A model generated the notes under the pieces. It searched no databases. It was given only the letters and a program-made list of their open reading frames with translations, and was not told where the DNA came from. This document shows positions 1 to 7,985 of a stretch of DNA of 64,000 bases, piece by piece (positions within the stretch are counted from its first letter, which is position 1; each line of letters begins with the position of its first letter). The position numbers and the translations under genes are program-made. Source of the DNA: an uncultured Actinomycetes bacterium (GTDB taxonomy: Bacteria > Actinomycetota > Acidimicrobiia > Acidimicrobiales > RAAP-2); contig CAIQEU010000039.1 in assembly GCA_903870905.1 (NCBI GenBank), forward strand, positions 150,531 to 214,530. Reading direction: 5' to 3'.

Positions 1-1
1 G

Positions 2-859
2 GAGTACTCGCGCACCGTCCGAGCCGAGCGAGGCCTCGGTCGCCGAGACGTCAAGATCGTCATGCTCGACGACGACACGCTCCCCACTCGGAAGTACTTC
101 ATCGACGCGTTCAACGCCGACTTCGACGTGTGCGAAGGCATCACGACACCGCGACTCCACTACGGACGCTTCTTGTCCCACCTCGACGACATGCGGACCC
201 TCAGTTGCCTCGCGCTCTGCTCCAACTTCCAGGGCCACGGGCACCCGGTGTGGGTCCACGGAGAAGGCCTCTCGATGCGAGGTTCAGCGGAGCAGGCAGT
301 TACCTGGGACTACCCCATTGTCGCGAGTGAGGACTTGGTCTTCGGTCAGAACGCCGTCGAGCGTGGGATGACCTGGGGGTTCTTGTGGGAGTACATCCAG
401 CTCACGTCACCGTGGACCTGGAAGGACTTCTTGACGCAGCGTCGTCGATGGGTCTGGGGTAACATCCGCGCCGTCACCCGGGGGTACATCCCTCCCCTCG
501 GTGCTGCGATGCTGGTGCTGCGCCTCCTCCTCGGCTTCGGCATCGGCGTGCTGTCGGCCCTTGGTGTCGTGCTCGTACTGTGCAACGTGGTCGCCATCCC
601 CTCGAGCTACTTCACCGTGCTCGTCGTTGCCCTCGTGCTCTGGCTCATTGAGTTCGGGTACGCCGTCTACGTCGGGGCGAGCCACGAGGACACGAAGTGG
701 CCGAAGCGCATCAAGGACACCGTGATCGGCATCGTCCTCGCTCCAGTGTCTTCGGCGGCAACGATGCTCGTGTTCTTCATCGTGCTCTTCAAGGGCGACC
801 CGAAGAAATTCGAGGTCATCGCCAAGGTGCAGCCAAAGGCCGCGACCGCCACATCATGA
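2..859 (+). CDS. Glycosyltransferase family 2, processive type, 5' truncated by window start
   Basis: The frame is open from base 2, so the N-terminus lies outside the window and 285 residues are visible. The fragment has a metal/nucleotide-sugar type DDDT motif near residue 24, an SED motif near residue 110 and QRRRW near residue 146, the signature order of membrane-bound processive GT2 enzymes. The SED..FG..A...G spacing resembles the Egghead-type beta-mannosyltransferase branch. The C-terminal 120 residues hold about three hydrophobic segments. It probably polymerises an exopolysaccharide at the cytoplasmic membrane from a nucleotide sugar; the sugar is not readable from sequence. It overlaps the next gene by ATGA (856-859), which implies translational coupling with the beta-helix protein. 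Confidence 0.85.
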   Translation, partial: EYSRTVRAERGLGRRDVKIVMLDDDTLPTRKYFIDAFNADFDVCEGITTPRLHYGRFLSHLDDMRTLSCLALCSNFQGHGHPVWVHGEGLSMRGSAEQAVTWDYPIVASEDLVFGQNAVERGMTWGFLWEYIQLTSPWTWKDFLTQRRRWVWGNIRAVTRGYIPPLGAAMLVLRLLLGFGIGVLSALGVVLVLCNVVAIPSSYFTVLVVALVLWLIEFGYAVYVGASHEDTKWPKRIKDTVIGIVLAPVSSAATMLVFFIVLFKGDPKKFEVIAKVQPKAATATS

Positions 860-2241
860 CCCAGCTCTGGCCCACCGACGTTCGTCGCAAGTCCACCCAG
901 ATCGTCGTGGCGGCCACCGTCGCCCTCCTCATCGCCGGCACCTTGCAGTTGCTCGTCGGCACCTCAAGCGTCAAGAGTCGGATGTACTCGGTACCAGTGG
1001 TGTACCGACCGCCCTTCGTGGATGCCGTCGATCCGATTTTGGCGGCTGAAGAAGGCCTCGGGCCATCGACCCTCACCGGGGCACAGAATCCTGATCCATC
1101 GATCAAGACCATCCTCGTCTACCAGAGCGGCATCACCGTCTACCGCGGCGGCGTGCTGGTCAAGTCCATCTCCCGCCAACAATCTCGTTACGGCTTCACC
1201 CTCCCCGAGATCGCCGCGTTGGTCGGGGACCCGTCCTTCATCGCCGCATCAGGGAGCGTGGTCACCTTGAACGCTGGCCTCATCACCCTCGATGCAACCC
1301 GACTCTCACTCGCCGCCCCTGCGACCACCAAGGTGATCATGGAGAACCACCCTGGCGTCTTCATCGGCGCCACGGACGGGTCCTTCACCGTCAACGGCGC
1401 CATCGTGACGTCAACGGCCACGTCGGCTGGAACGTCCCACCATCCGAGCTACCGGCCTTTCGTCGTGGTGATGACTGGCGTCATCGCCAACTTCGACCAC
1501 GCAACGTTTCTGAACTTGGGTTGGGACTGGTTGAACTCCTACGGCGTCTCGCTCATCGGCACCGTACGTGGCGGAATCAGCCACTCCACGTTCGACCACA
1601 ACTTCGTTGGGCTCTACACCCAGCGCTTGCAGAACTACACCGTCGCTGATTCGACCTTCGACCACAACGCCCTCTACGGCATCGACCCGCACACGGGGAG
1701 TTTCAACCTCACCATCACCGGCAACACCGCCGAGTACAACGCAGCCCACGGCATCATCTTGTCCAAGGAAGTCACGGGGAGCACCGTGACCCACAACTAC
1801 TCGGCCCACAACGGCGAGAACGGCATCATGATCGACGACCAGTCGAACCACACGCTCGTCTCGAACAACACCACCGTGGGCAACCGAGGTGACGGCGTCG
1901 TCGTGTCCAACTCCACCGGCGTCACCATCGTGGGCAACACCATCCGGATGAACCGCATTGGCGTCAACGTCTACAGCAACGGGTCGGCTCGCGTCGCCCA
2001 CAACACCATCGCGAACAACATCTTGCCGGCAGTTGGCACCACCGTTGATCCCTCGAGCAACACCGTCGATGGCCCCCACGACACCGAACGGGTGCCACCA
2101 CCGGTGTGGCACTTGTACGCGGACGTCACCGCATGGTCCATTGCCCTCCTGCTCTACCTCTCGACCTACCTCATTCGCCGCAAGGAGCGGGCAGTGTTCG
2201 CGACCTACCGCCTCAACCCAGCGCAAGAACGGGTGGCATGA
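856..2241 (+). CDS. Membrane-anchored right-handed parallel beta-helix protein (NosD/AlgG-like)
   Basis: 461 residues when started at the ATG that overlaps the GT2 stop codon. Residues about 12-32 form one transmembrane segment and about 420-440 (WHLYADVTAWSIALLLY) another, so the central domain should lie outside the membrane. That domain (about 170-400) is a run of short Asn/Gly/His-rich coils such as ITGNTAEYNAAHGIIL and VSNNTTVGNRGDGVVV, typical of PbH1 repeats found in pectate lyases, NosD and C5-epimerases. By analogy with AlgG beside the alginate synthase it may bind or modify the glycan made by its partner. No catalytic residues were assigned, so a purely binding or guiding role is equally possible. 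Confidence 0.8.
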   Translation: MTQLWPTDVRRKSTQIVVAATVALLIAGTLQLLVGTSSVKSRMYSVPVVYRPPFVDAVDPILAAEEGLGPSTLTGAQNPDPSIKTILVYQSGITVYRGGVLVKSISRQQSRYGFTLPEIAALVGDPSFIAASGSVVTLNAGLITLDATRLSLAAPATTKVIMENHPGVFIGATDGSFTVNGAIVTSTATSAGTSHHPSYRPFVVVMTGVIANFDHATFLNLGWDWLNSYGVSLIGTVRGGISHSTFDHNFVGLYTQRLQNYTVADSTFDHNALYGIDPHTGSFNLTITGNTAEYNAAHGIILSKEVTGSTVTHNYSAHNGENGIMIDDQSNHTLVSNNTTVGNRGDGVVVSNSTGVTIVGNTIRMNRIGVNVYSNGSARVAHNTIANNILPAVGTTVDPSSNTVDGPHDTERVPPPVWHLYADVTAWSIALLLYLSTYLIRRKERAVFATYRLNPAQERVA

Positions 2242-2366
2242 GGAGGGGCTGAGGAGGGCGCGAACTCGCCCGAGATGAACACGATCGAACCACTACAGTC
2301 GCTGCAGGAGAGCTCTTCGAGGACCCAGCTCTCGAGCGCGACGACCCACGCAAGGAGACACCGAGA

Positions 2367-3428
2367 ATGCACTGGATCGCCAAGTACGCCAAGGCAGTCG
2401 CCACCTCAACCTTCGCCGCCGTCCTCCTCGCTACGTCTGCAGTTGGCGCGACTGCGCAGTCGAGCCACGTAGCCAAGGTGTACGCCTTGCCGCAGAAGGG
2501 CATCGATCTCTTCGTCCAAGACTTCACGTCCATGACCGATGCCCAGGTCAGTGCTGAGGGGACGACCACCATGGCCTACGTGAAGAGCCTCGGTGCGAAC
2601 ATCGTCTCGATTGGCTTCCCCTTCTACCAAACGACCTTGACCTCGAGCACCGTGAGCGCAGGATTCGGAACGCCAACACCTGCACGGTTGGCGCTGCTCG
2701 TTGCGGCAGCCAAGGCAAAGGGCCTCCAAGTGGAGATTCGCCCGCTCCTCGACGAAGCATCCCTCCGTCCGCGCTGGCGTGGTGTCATTGCTCCAACCTC
2801 ACCAAGCGCATGGTTCGCGAGCTACCAAGAATTCCTTGCGCCGTACCTGACCATGGGACAGGCCAACAAGATCACTGCGGTGCAAGTCTCCAATGAACTC
2901 CAGAGCATCAACCCGAGCCCACTGTGGAGGGGACTGCTCAATACATCGAGGGCGATCTACAAGGGCGAGTACCAATTCACGAGCGACCAGTGGCCCGTTG
3001 GCATGGTGGCGCCCTATAACGCCACCTTCGGCATTGACCTCTACAAGAGCTACAACCTGCCCCCAACCGCAACAGTTGCCCAACTGCAGGCGGCAATGGC
3101 TGGATCCATGACGATCTACAAGACCCCGACGTCCTACTTCCGCACCACGCTCACCGAAGTCGGCATCATGGCCCAAGACGGTGCCTACACCTACCCAGCC
3201 AACGTGAAGCTGTTCGGTCCGCCCGCACCGCAGACCCTCGACCCTGCGATTCAGGTCAACTGGTTCAAGGCAGCGTGCGGACTGGTTCGGGCTGACCAGA
3301 TGCGGGGAATTTTCTTCTGGAGCCTCCGACTGCCTGGAAATCCAGCGGCGCTGCCGAACCTTCCGTATCCGGCGCGCTTCACCAAGGCGGCTGTTGCCGA
3401 GATCAAGGCGTGCTTCGCTGGCAAGTAG
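2367..3428 (+). CDS. Secreted GH113-like TIM-barrel glycoside hydrolase
   Basis: 353 residues, preceded by AAGGAGA 8 nt upstream of the ATG. The first 30 residues look like a signal peptide ending around VGATAQ. The body reads as a clan GH-A barrel: it has the beta-4 acid/base motif VSNELQS near residue 175 and a plausible beta-7 nucleophile in LTEVGIM near residue 258, with FFWSLRLPG near the C-terminus. Length and motifs fit GH113 (beta-mannanase type) or a relative. Following a polysaccharide synthase and a beta-helix protein, it could trim or release the polymer, as AlgL does for alginate. The exact family is uncertain; secretion and a barrel fold are more secure. Confidence 0.7.
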   Translation: MHWIAKYAKAVATSTFAAVLLATSAVGATAQSSHVAKVYALPQKGIDLFVQDFTSMTDAQVSAEGTTTMAYVKSLGANIVSIGFPFYQTTLTSSTVSAGFGTPTPARLALLVAAAKAKGLQVEIRPLLDEASLRPRWRGVIAPTSPSAWFASYQEFLAPYLTMGQANKITAVQVSNELQSINPSPLWRGLLNTSRAIYKGEYQFTSDQWPVGMVAPYNATFGIDLYKSYNLPPTATVAQLQAAMAGSMTIYKTPTSYFRTTLTEVGIMAQDGAYTYPANVKLFGPPAPQTLDPAIQVNWFKAACGLVRADQMRGIFFWSLRLPGNPAALPNLPYPARFTKAAVAEIKACFAGK

Positions 3429-3478
3429 GACCACAGGCGCCGAGGCCACAGGGTCCCTGCGCTACCGTTGATCCTCGC

Positions 3479-3554
3479 GGGCCGGTAACTCAGTTGGCAG
3501 AGTAACGGACTTTTAATCCGAGAGTCGTGGGTTCGAGCCCCACCCGGCCCACCA
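3479..3554 (+). tRNA. tRNA-Lys (anticodon UUU)
   Basis: 76 nt including an encoded CCA. The acceptor arms GGGCCGG (3479-3485) and CCGGCCC (3544-3550) pair perfectly. The T arm is GTGGG/TTCGAGC/CCCAC, and the anticodon loop CTTTTAA places TTT at positions 34-36. It stands alone between the hydrolase and a DUF6308 gene. Confidence 0.97.
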
Positions 3555-3627
3555 CACAACGGTGCCTCTTCTGGCGGTGGCAGAAGCGCAAGTTGACCCA
3601 ACCTCCGTTCGGTGTTAGCCACTACCG

Positions 3628-4383
3628 ATGGCACCTGCGCGCAATCTCATCACGGAGTACTTCGACACCACTGGGAATGGCTGCGGCCGACACGCCACTG
3701 CCGCAGCGTGCGCCACCGAGTTGCTCGCAACCTACGTCGCCACCTCAACCGGACCGCTCTTCGATCCACGTCGGGACGAGCCCTGGTGGGATCCGAACGT
3801 CATCTCCATTGCCGACCTCTTCAGCGTGGGAGCACTGGCGATGCCGGCGTTCACCACGAAGCGGTTCACCGACGCCGTCCTCCCGTTCTTCACGGCCGAT
3901 GCGGCAGCGAGCGATCGCTGCGACGCACCCACCTGCACCGAGCACGTGCACTGTATGTTGCGACGAGTCCCGGCCGACGCGTCCATCTTCGACGAGGATG
4001 CCGCAGTGCACCACGACACGATGAACGATCTGTGGACGCTTCTTCGCGGATCAGGCCGAGGGGCGAACCGGGTTGGTGGCATCGACGCACTGCTCGAGAC
4101 CAACCAATTCGGCCAAGCGGGACTCTCCAAGTTGTTGGCGAGGAAGCGTCCCAAACTCGTTCCGATCCTCGATGGGGTTGCCGTTGCCCGCGTCATTCGA
4201 TCGGCTGGGCCCGATGCCTGCGAGTGGTGCACGATCCGCCGAGAGTGCCAGAGTTCCATCAACCTTCGCGACCGAATCGCCACCGTGCGTCAGCACGCCC
4301 GTGCCCCGCACTGGATGAGCGACCTTCGGGTGATCGACGTTGTGGTGTGGGCAACCGACGTCGGCGGGTGCGCCTCGCGCTAG
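3628..4383 (+). CDS. DUF6308 family protein, cysteine-rich variant
   Basis: 251 residues. The C-terminal half carries the DUF6308 hallmark LSKLLARKRPKLVPILD (about residues 168-184) and the closing LRVIDVVVWA. The family is actinobacterial and of unknown function; the SKLLARKRP region resembles a helix-hairpin-helix element. Unusual here are two Cys clusters, CDAPTCTEHVHC (about 102-113) and CEWCTIRREC (about 200-209), which could bind a metal. The start ATG is preceded by TAGCCA at 3616-3621 with 6 nt spacing, one base off the TANNNT leaderless box seen elsewhere in this window. The gene ends 4 bases inside the opposing SDR gene. Confidence 0.75.
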   Translation: MAPARNLITEYFDTTGNGCGRHATAAACATELLATYVATSTGPLFDPRRDEPWWDPNVISIADLFSVGALAMPAFTTKRFTDAVLPFFTADAAASDRCDAPTCTEHVHCMLRRVPADASIFDEDAAVHHDTMNDLWTLLRGSGRGANRVGGIDALLETNQFGQAGLSKLLARKRPKLVPILDGVAVARVIRSAGPDACEWCTIRRECQSSINLRDRIATVRQHARAPHWMSDLRVIDVVVWATDVGGCASR

Positions 4384-5186
4384 AGCGATGCCCCTGCGTC
4401 GATCGTCATTTCAAGCCCGGTGATATGCCGAGCAGTCGGCGACGCCAGGAAGGTCACCACTGCACTCACCTCATCGAGCGAGACGAGCGGCGTCGGCAAC
4501 ACGTTGTCGAAGTGCACTCGATGGGGAGGATGCTCCTCGAGGAGCGCCTCGAGATTGGCCAGTCCTCGCACGAGTTCGGTCGCCACTCCCGTTGGGTGCA
4601 CCGTGTTGACCCGGATGGCGTGGTGGCCGAGTTCGAGGGCCAAGGTCCGCATGATGCCGACCACTCCGTGCTTGGCGGCGGCGTAGGGGCCGAAGTAGGG
4701 CAAGCCCTTCAACCCTGCGGTTGAACTGATGAGGGTCATCGAACCACCCCCAGCGGCAACCAGGTGAGGAATGGTCGCGACACAGGTGTTCCACACCCCG
4801 GTCAGATTCACCTCGATGATCGTGGCTGCGAGGTCGGGGTCGAACGATGCCGCAGCACCAACGGCGCAGACTCCGGCATTAGCGACCACATGGTCGAGGC
4901 GACCGAAGTGCTCGACCCCAGCACGGATGGCAACCTCGAGATCGGCTGCACGGCGCACGTCGGCGACCACCGGGTGACACCGTCCCCCGCCAGCTCGGAC
5001 GAGGGACGCCGTCTCCTCGAGATCCTCAGGGCGAGCCATGGAGACTGGCAGTCCAGCGATTGGGGCGCAGACGTCTAAGGCGATGACCGAGGCCCCCGCA
5101 GCTGCGAGGTGGAGGCAGTGGTTCCTCCCCTGCCCTCGTCCTGCACCGGTGACGACGGCCACCTGGCCCGCGAGCAGTTGATCCAT
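4380..5186 (-). CDS. Mycofactocin-coupled SDR family oxidoreductase
   Basis: 268 residues. The Rossmann motif is TGAGRGQGR rather than the usual TGxxxGIG, followed by an extended loop (VIALDVCAPIAGL) and ARPEDLEETASLV. These are features of the SDR subfamily linked to the redox peptide cofactor mycofactocin, in which NAD is bound non-exchangeably. The catalytic residues are visible: NAG, the Ser in SSTAGLKG and Y-AA-K in YAAAKHG. It would oxidise an alcohol or carbonyl substrate and pass electrons to mycofactocin. The start follows a GGAGG-like site and GGAAGA. An mftD homologue lies at 11.2-12.4 kb. The substrate is unknown. Confidence 0.85.
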   Translation of the reverse strand: MDQLLAGQVAVVTGAGRGQGRNHCLHLAAAGASVIALDVCAPIAGLPVSMARPEDLEETASLVRAGGGRCHPVVADVRRAADLEVAIRAGVEHFGRLDHVVANAGVCAVGAAASFDPDLAATIIEVNLTGVWNTCVATIPHLVAAGGGSMTLISSTAGLKGLPYFGPYAAAKHGVVGIMRTLALELGHHAIRVNTVHPTGVATELVRGLANLEALLEEHPPHRVHFDNVLPTPLVSLDEVSAVVTFLASPTARHITGLEMTIDAGASL

Positions 5187-5282
5187 TCTTCCTGCGCCTC
5201 CCGTGCACTCGTCGACCCACCATCACAGTAGATGGCGACCACGGGGTCCTCACGGCGTTTAGGTAGCGCCTCGTCGACCTAC

Positions 5283-5288
5283 TACCGT
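5283..5288 (+). promoter_or_regulatory. -10 box of a leaderless start (TACCGT)
   Basis: TACCGT followed by 6 nt and GTG at 5295. This is the TANNNT-to-start spacing expected when transcription begins at the start codon. It favours GTG 5295 over ATG 5301 for the ABC-F gene. Confidence 0.5.
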
Positions 5289-5294
5289 TGCGCC

Positions 5295-7007
5295 GTGGCC
5301 ATGCTCGTTGAACTCGACCACGCCACTGCCCTCGCCGCAGATCGAGCAGTGCTCAGTGGGATTTCTCTCACCGTGAACAGCGGTGACCGGCTCGGCGTCG
5401 TCGGCATCAACGGCACGGGGAAGTCGACGCTCCTCAGCATCCTCGCCGGCACCCGAGTGGTCGATGACGGCGTCATCCGCCGTGGTCGAGGAGCGACGCT
5501 CCACGCCCTCGACCAGCATCCCGACCTCGGGCACGGCACGGTCCGTGACGTCGTTGGGTCAGGGTGGCGCGTCGACGCCGCCCTCGATCGCCTCGGCATT
5601 TCGCACCTCATCGATCAGTCCGTCACCACCTTGTCAGGAGGACAGACCAAGCGCGTCGCCTTGGCGACCGCCGCCGCAGAAGAGGTGGACCTGCTGATCT
5701 TGGACGAGCCCACCAACCACCTCGACCTCGCCGGAGTCCTCTGGCTCGAAGAGTGGCTCTCCTCCACCACAGCCGCGGTTGTCCTCGTCTCCCACGATCG
5801 CTACCTCCTCGACCGACTCACGACGAAGATGGTCGAACTCGACCGGGGTGCTGCCTTCACCCACCACGGTGGCTACAGCTCCTACCTCGAAGCCGTCGCC
5901 ACCCGAGACGAACACGCCGCCGCGGCTGAGTCCACGAGGAAGAACCTCGCCCGACGAGAACTGGCGTGGCTCCGCCGTGGCGCGAAGGCTCGAACTCGAA
6001 AGCCACAGGCTCGAATCACTGCGGCTCATGCCCTCCTCGACGGCGGACCGCAGGCCGCAGCGAGAAGCGGAGACCTCGCCCTCGAGACCCAGATGGCACG
6101 CCTCGGGAACCAGGTGTTCGAGCTCCAGAACGTCAGCGTCGCCTTCGACGGCGCAACGCCGATACTTCGCGACGTGAACCTCCTCATCGGACCGGGCGAC
6201 CGCCTCGCCATCGTGGGGGCCAACGGTGCCGGCAAATCCACGTTGCTCGACCTCCTCGCCGGCGTGCGCGACGCGACGAGTGGTCGCCTCGTCACCGGAC
6301 CAACGGTGGTGGTTGGCTACTACGACCAGCACGCCAGCGACCTCGACCCGAACGCCACGGTGCGCGAGGTGGTGGCTGGCCCCTACCGGCCACCGGGCTC
6401 ACCTGAGGACCTCGCCCTCATGCAACGGTTCTGGTTCACGGGATCCCTGCCGTTCACCGCCGTTCGAGAGCTCTCGGGTGGCGAACGGCGTCGCCTGCAG
6501 TTGCTCGCAGTGCTGGCCCAAGGGCCCAACGTCCTCCTCCTCGACGAGCCAACGAACGACCTCGATTTAGAGACCCTTCGAGTCCTCGAGGAGTTCCTCG
6601 ACGACTGGGCGGGCACCCTCATCGTCGTCAGTCACGACCGAGCATTCCTCGAGCAGATGACCGACACCGTGCTCCACATCACCCCATCGGGCTCCATTGC
6701 TGAGGTCCCTGGGGGACTCGACGCGTGGGTGCAGGGGTTGCGCACGACACCGAGCCGTCGTCAACAACCGCAGCGAGCCGTGGACCACCCGCCGACCTCA
6801 GGGCCGGCGATCCCGCTCGGCCGACAACTCCGTGACGCAGAGAAGGAGATGACTCGACTCCAGCGCCAATGCGACAAGTTGAGCGAGCTCCTCCTCACGG
6901 TCACCGATCACCAAGAGGCGGCGACCCTCGGCGCAGAGCTCCGTGCGCTGCGCGAGGACCTCCACGCTGCCGAAGAGGCCTGGCTCCTACTCGCCGCTTC
7001 TGACTGA
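5295..7007 (+). CDS. ABC-F family ATPase (Uup/EttA-like)
   Basis: 570 residues with two ABC domains and no membrane segments. Domain 1 has Walker A GINGTGKST, signature LSGGQTKR and Walker B LLILDEPTNHLDL; domain 2 has GANGAGKST, LSGGERRR and LLLLDEPTNDLDLE. An Arg/Lys-rich linker (about 215-260) joins them, and the last 70 residues form a charged helical tail as in Uup. ABC-F proteins act on the ribosome, easing stalled translation or giving antibiotic protection. The start is GTG 5295 because of the leaderless box just upstream; ATG 5301 would remove only two residues. Its 3' end overlaps the opposing hydrolase gene by 21 bp. Confidence 0.92.
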   Translation: MAMLVELDHATALAADRAVLSGISLTVNSGDRLGVVGINGTGKSTLLSILAGTRVVDDGVIRRGRGATLHALDQHPDLGHGTVRDVVGSGWRVDAALDRLGISHLIDQSVTTLSGGQTKRVALATAAAEEVDLLILDEPTNHLDLAGVLWLEEWLSSTTAAVVLVSHDRYLLDRLTTKMVELDRGAAFTHHGGYSSYLEAVATRDEHAAAAESTRKNLARRELAWLRRGAKARTRKPQARITAAHALLDGGPQAAARSGDLALETQMARLGNQVFELQNVSVAFDGATPILRDVNLLIGPGDRLAIVGANGAGKSTLLDLLAGVRDATSGRLVTGPTVVVGYYDQHASDLDPNATVREVVAGPYRPPGSPEDLALMQRFWFTGSLPFTAVRELSGGERRRLQLLAVLAQGPNVLLLDEPTNDLDLETLRVLEEFLDDWAGTLIVVSHDRAFLEQMTDTVLHITPSGSIAEVPGGLDAWVQGLRTTPSRRQQPQRAVDHPPTSGPAIPLGRQLRDAEKEMTRLQRQCDKLSELLLTVTDHQEAATLGAELRALREDLHAAEEAWLLLAASD

Positions 7008-7889
7008 CGGCGCTGCAGCCAGCGCAGCGATGAACGCATCCGCCTCGCGTTGGAACTTGGCCGTCTCCTCGTGGAAGACGAGACCAGATGACTCGTCGAA
7101 CACCACGACTCGGGCATTCGGGAGGGCGTCGACCATGGCCTCGGTCACCGGCAGCGCCACGCTGTCGTAGCGCCCCGTGAAGACCACCACGGGTGCGGTC
7201 ACGAGGGGGAGCTGGTCGGTGAGGTCGAGGTCGGCGAGGTTCCCGTCGACGCACATCTCCGACGGCCCCCACATCGTGGCGTAGGCGGGCGGGTTCGGGG
7301 TATTCGGCGTCTCCTGGTCCGTCCAGCTGATGCTGATCGGCGTGCGACAGGTGAAGCGCCGGTCGTACTCGATAACGGCGGTCTGGTACTCGGCACTGTT
7401 CGTCGTCCCGGCTCGCTCGTGCCGATCGGCGAGTGCAGCCACGAAGGCCGGGAGCTCTGCTCGGCGAGCAGCGATCGAGGCACGCCAGGCCGGCATCGAC
7501 GCAGTCCCACCGCACAGGATGAGTCCAGCGACGAGGCCATCGACCTCACGCGCAGCGACGTCGAGGGCGACGAGTGAACCGTAGGAGTGGGCGAGGAGGA
7601 CGACGGGCTCACCAATGGCGTCGATCACACACTCGAGTTCGTCGACGAACACCTCGTGGTTCCAGTCCACGACCGTGCAGTCCTCGGCCGAGAACCCCGT
7701 CCCCACCGGGTCGTAGACGTAGACCGTCCTGCCGACCATCGCCAACGCTTCGGCGGCGATGGAGCAGTAGTTGTGCGGCGAACCTGGCCCGCCGGGGACG
7801 ATGAGCACTGGTGGTCCACCGACACCGGAACCATCGAGGCCACCAATCCACGTGGCGCCGTGCTGGCTGATTGCGTACTGCTCGTCCAT
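6987..7889 (-). CDS. Alpha/beta hydrolase, proline iminopeptidase-like
   Basis: 300 residues from the ATG with a GGAGGAAGG-type ribosome site upstream. The oxyanion-hole segment VPGGPG and nucleophile elbow AHSYGS fit the prolyl aminopeptidase branch (TIGR01250-like), and GRYD carries the probable catalytic Asp. Where that family has an SHM-type catalytic His, this protein reads SSGLVFHEE, so the His is absent at the usual place and one lies four residues later. The enzyme may be a peptidase, an amidase or an altered hydrolase. No signal peptide is visible, so it should be cytoplasmic. Confidence 0.8.
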   Translation of the reverse strand: MDEQYAISQHGATWIGGLDGSGVGGPPVLIVPGGPGSPHNYCSIAAEALAMVGRTVYVYDPVGTGFSAEDCTVVDWNHEVFVDELECVIDAIGEPVVLLAHSYGSLVALDVAAREVDGLVAGLILCGGTASMPAWRASIAARRAELPAFVAALADRHERAGTTNSAEYQTAVIEYDRRFTCRTPISISWTDQETPNTPNPPAYATMWGPSEMCVDGNLADLDLTDQLPLVTAPVVVFTGRYDSVALPVTEAMVDALPNARVVVFDESSGLVFHEETAKFQREADAFIAALAAAPSVRSGE

Positions 7890-7973
7890 GGGAGACGTCC
7901 TTCCTCCGACGCACCGTGCCTCGGCCTCGAATGCTCGCACGCGGGTGTGACATCGAGACGGTGGGGCTTCGCC

Positions 7974-7979
7974 TAGCCT
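7974..7979 (+). promoter_or_regulatory. -10 box of a leaderless start (TAGCCT)
   Basis: TAGCCT, then 6 nt, then GTG at 7986, with no Shine-Dalgarno sequence between them. It supports the GTG start of the GT4 gene. Confidence 0.5.
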
Positions 7980-7985
7980 CGGTCC

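Noticed and set aside
1411..2226. 271-codon minus-strand ORF over the beta-helix gene
   Set aside because: Antisense to a repeat protein; its Val/Gly/Asp repetition mirrors the plus-strand repeats.
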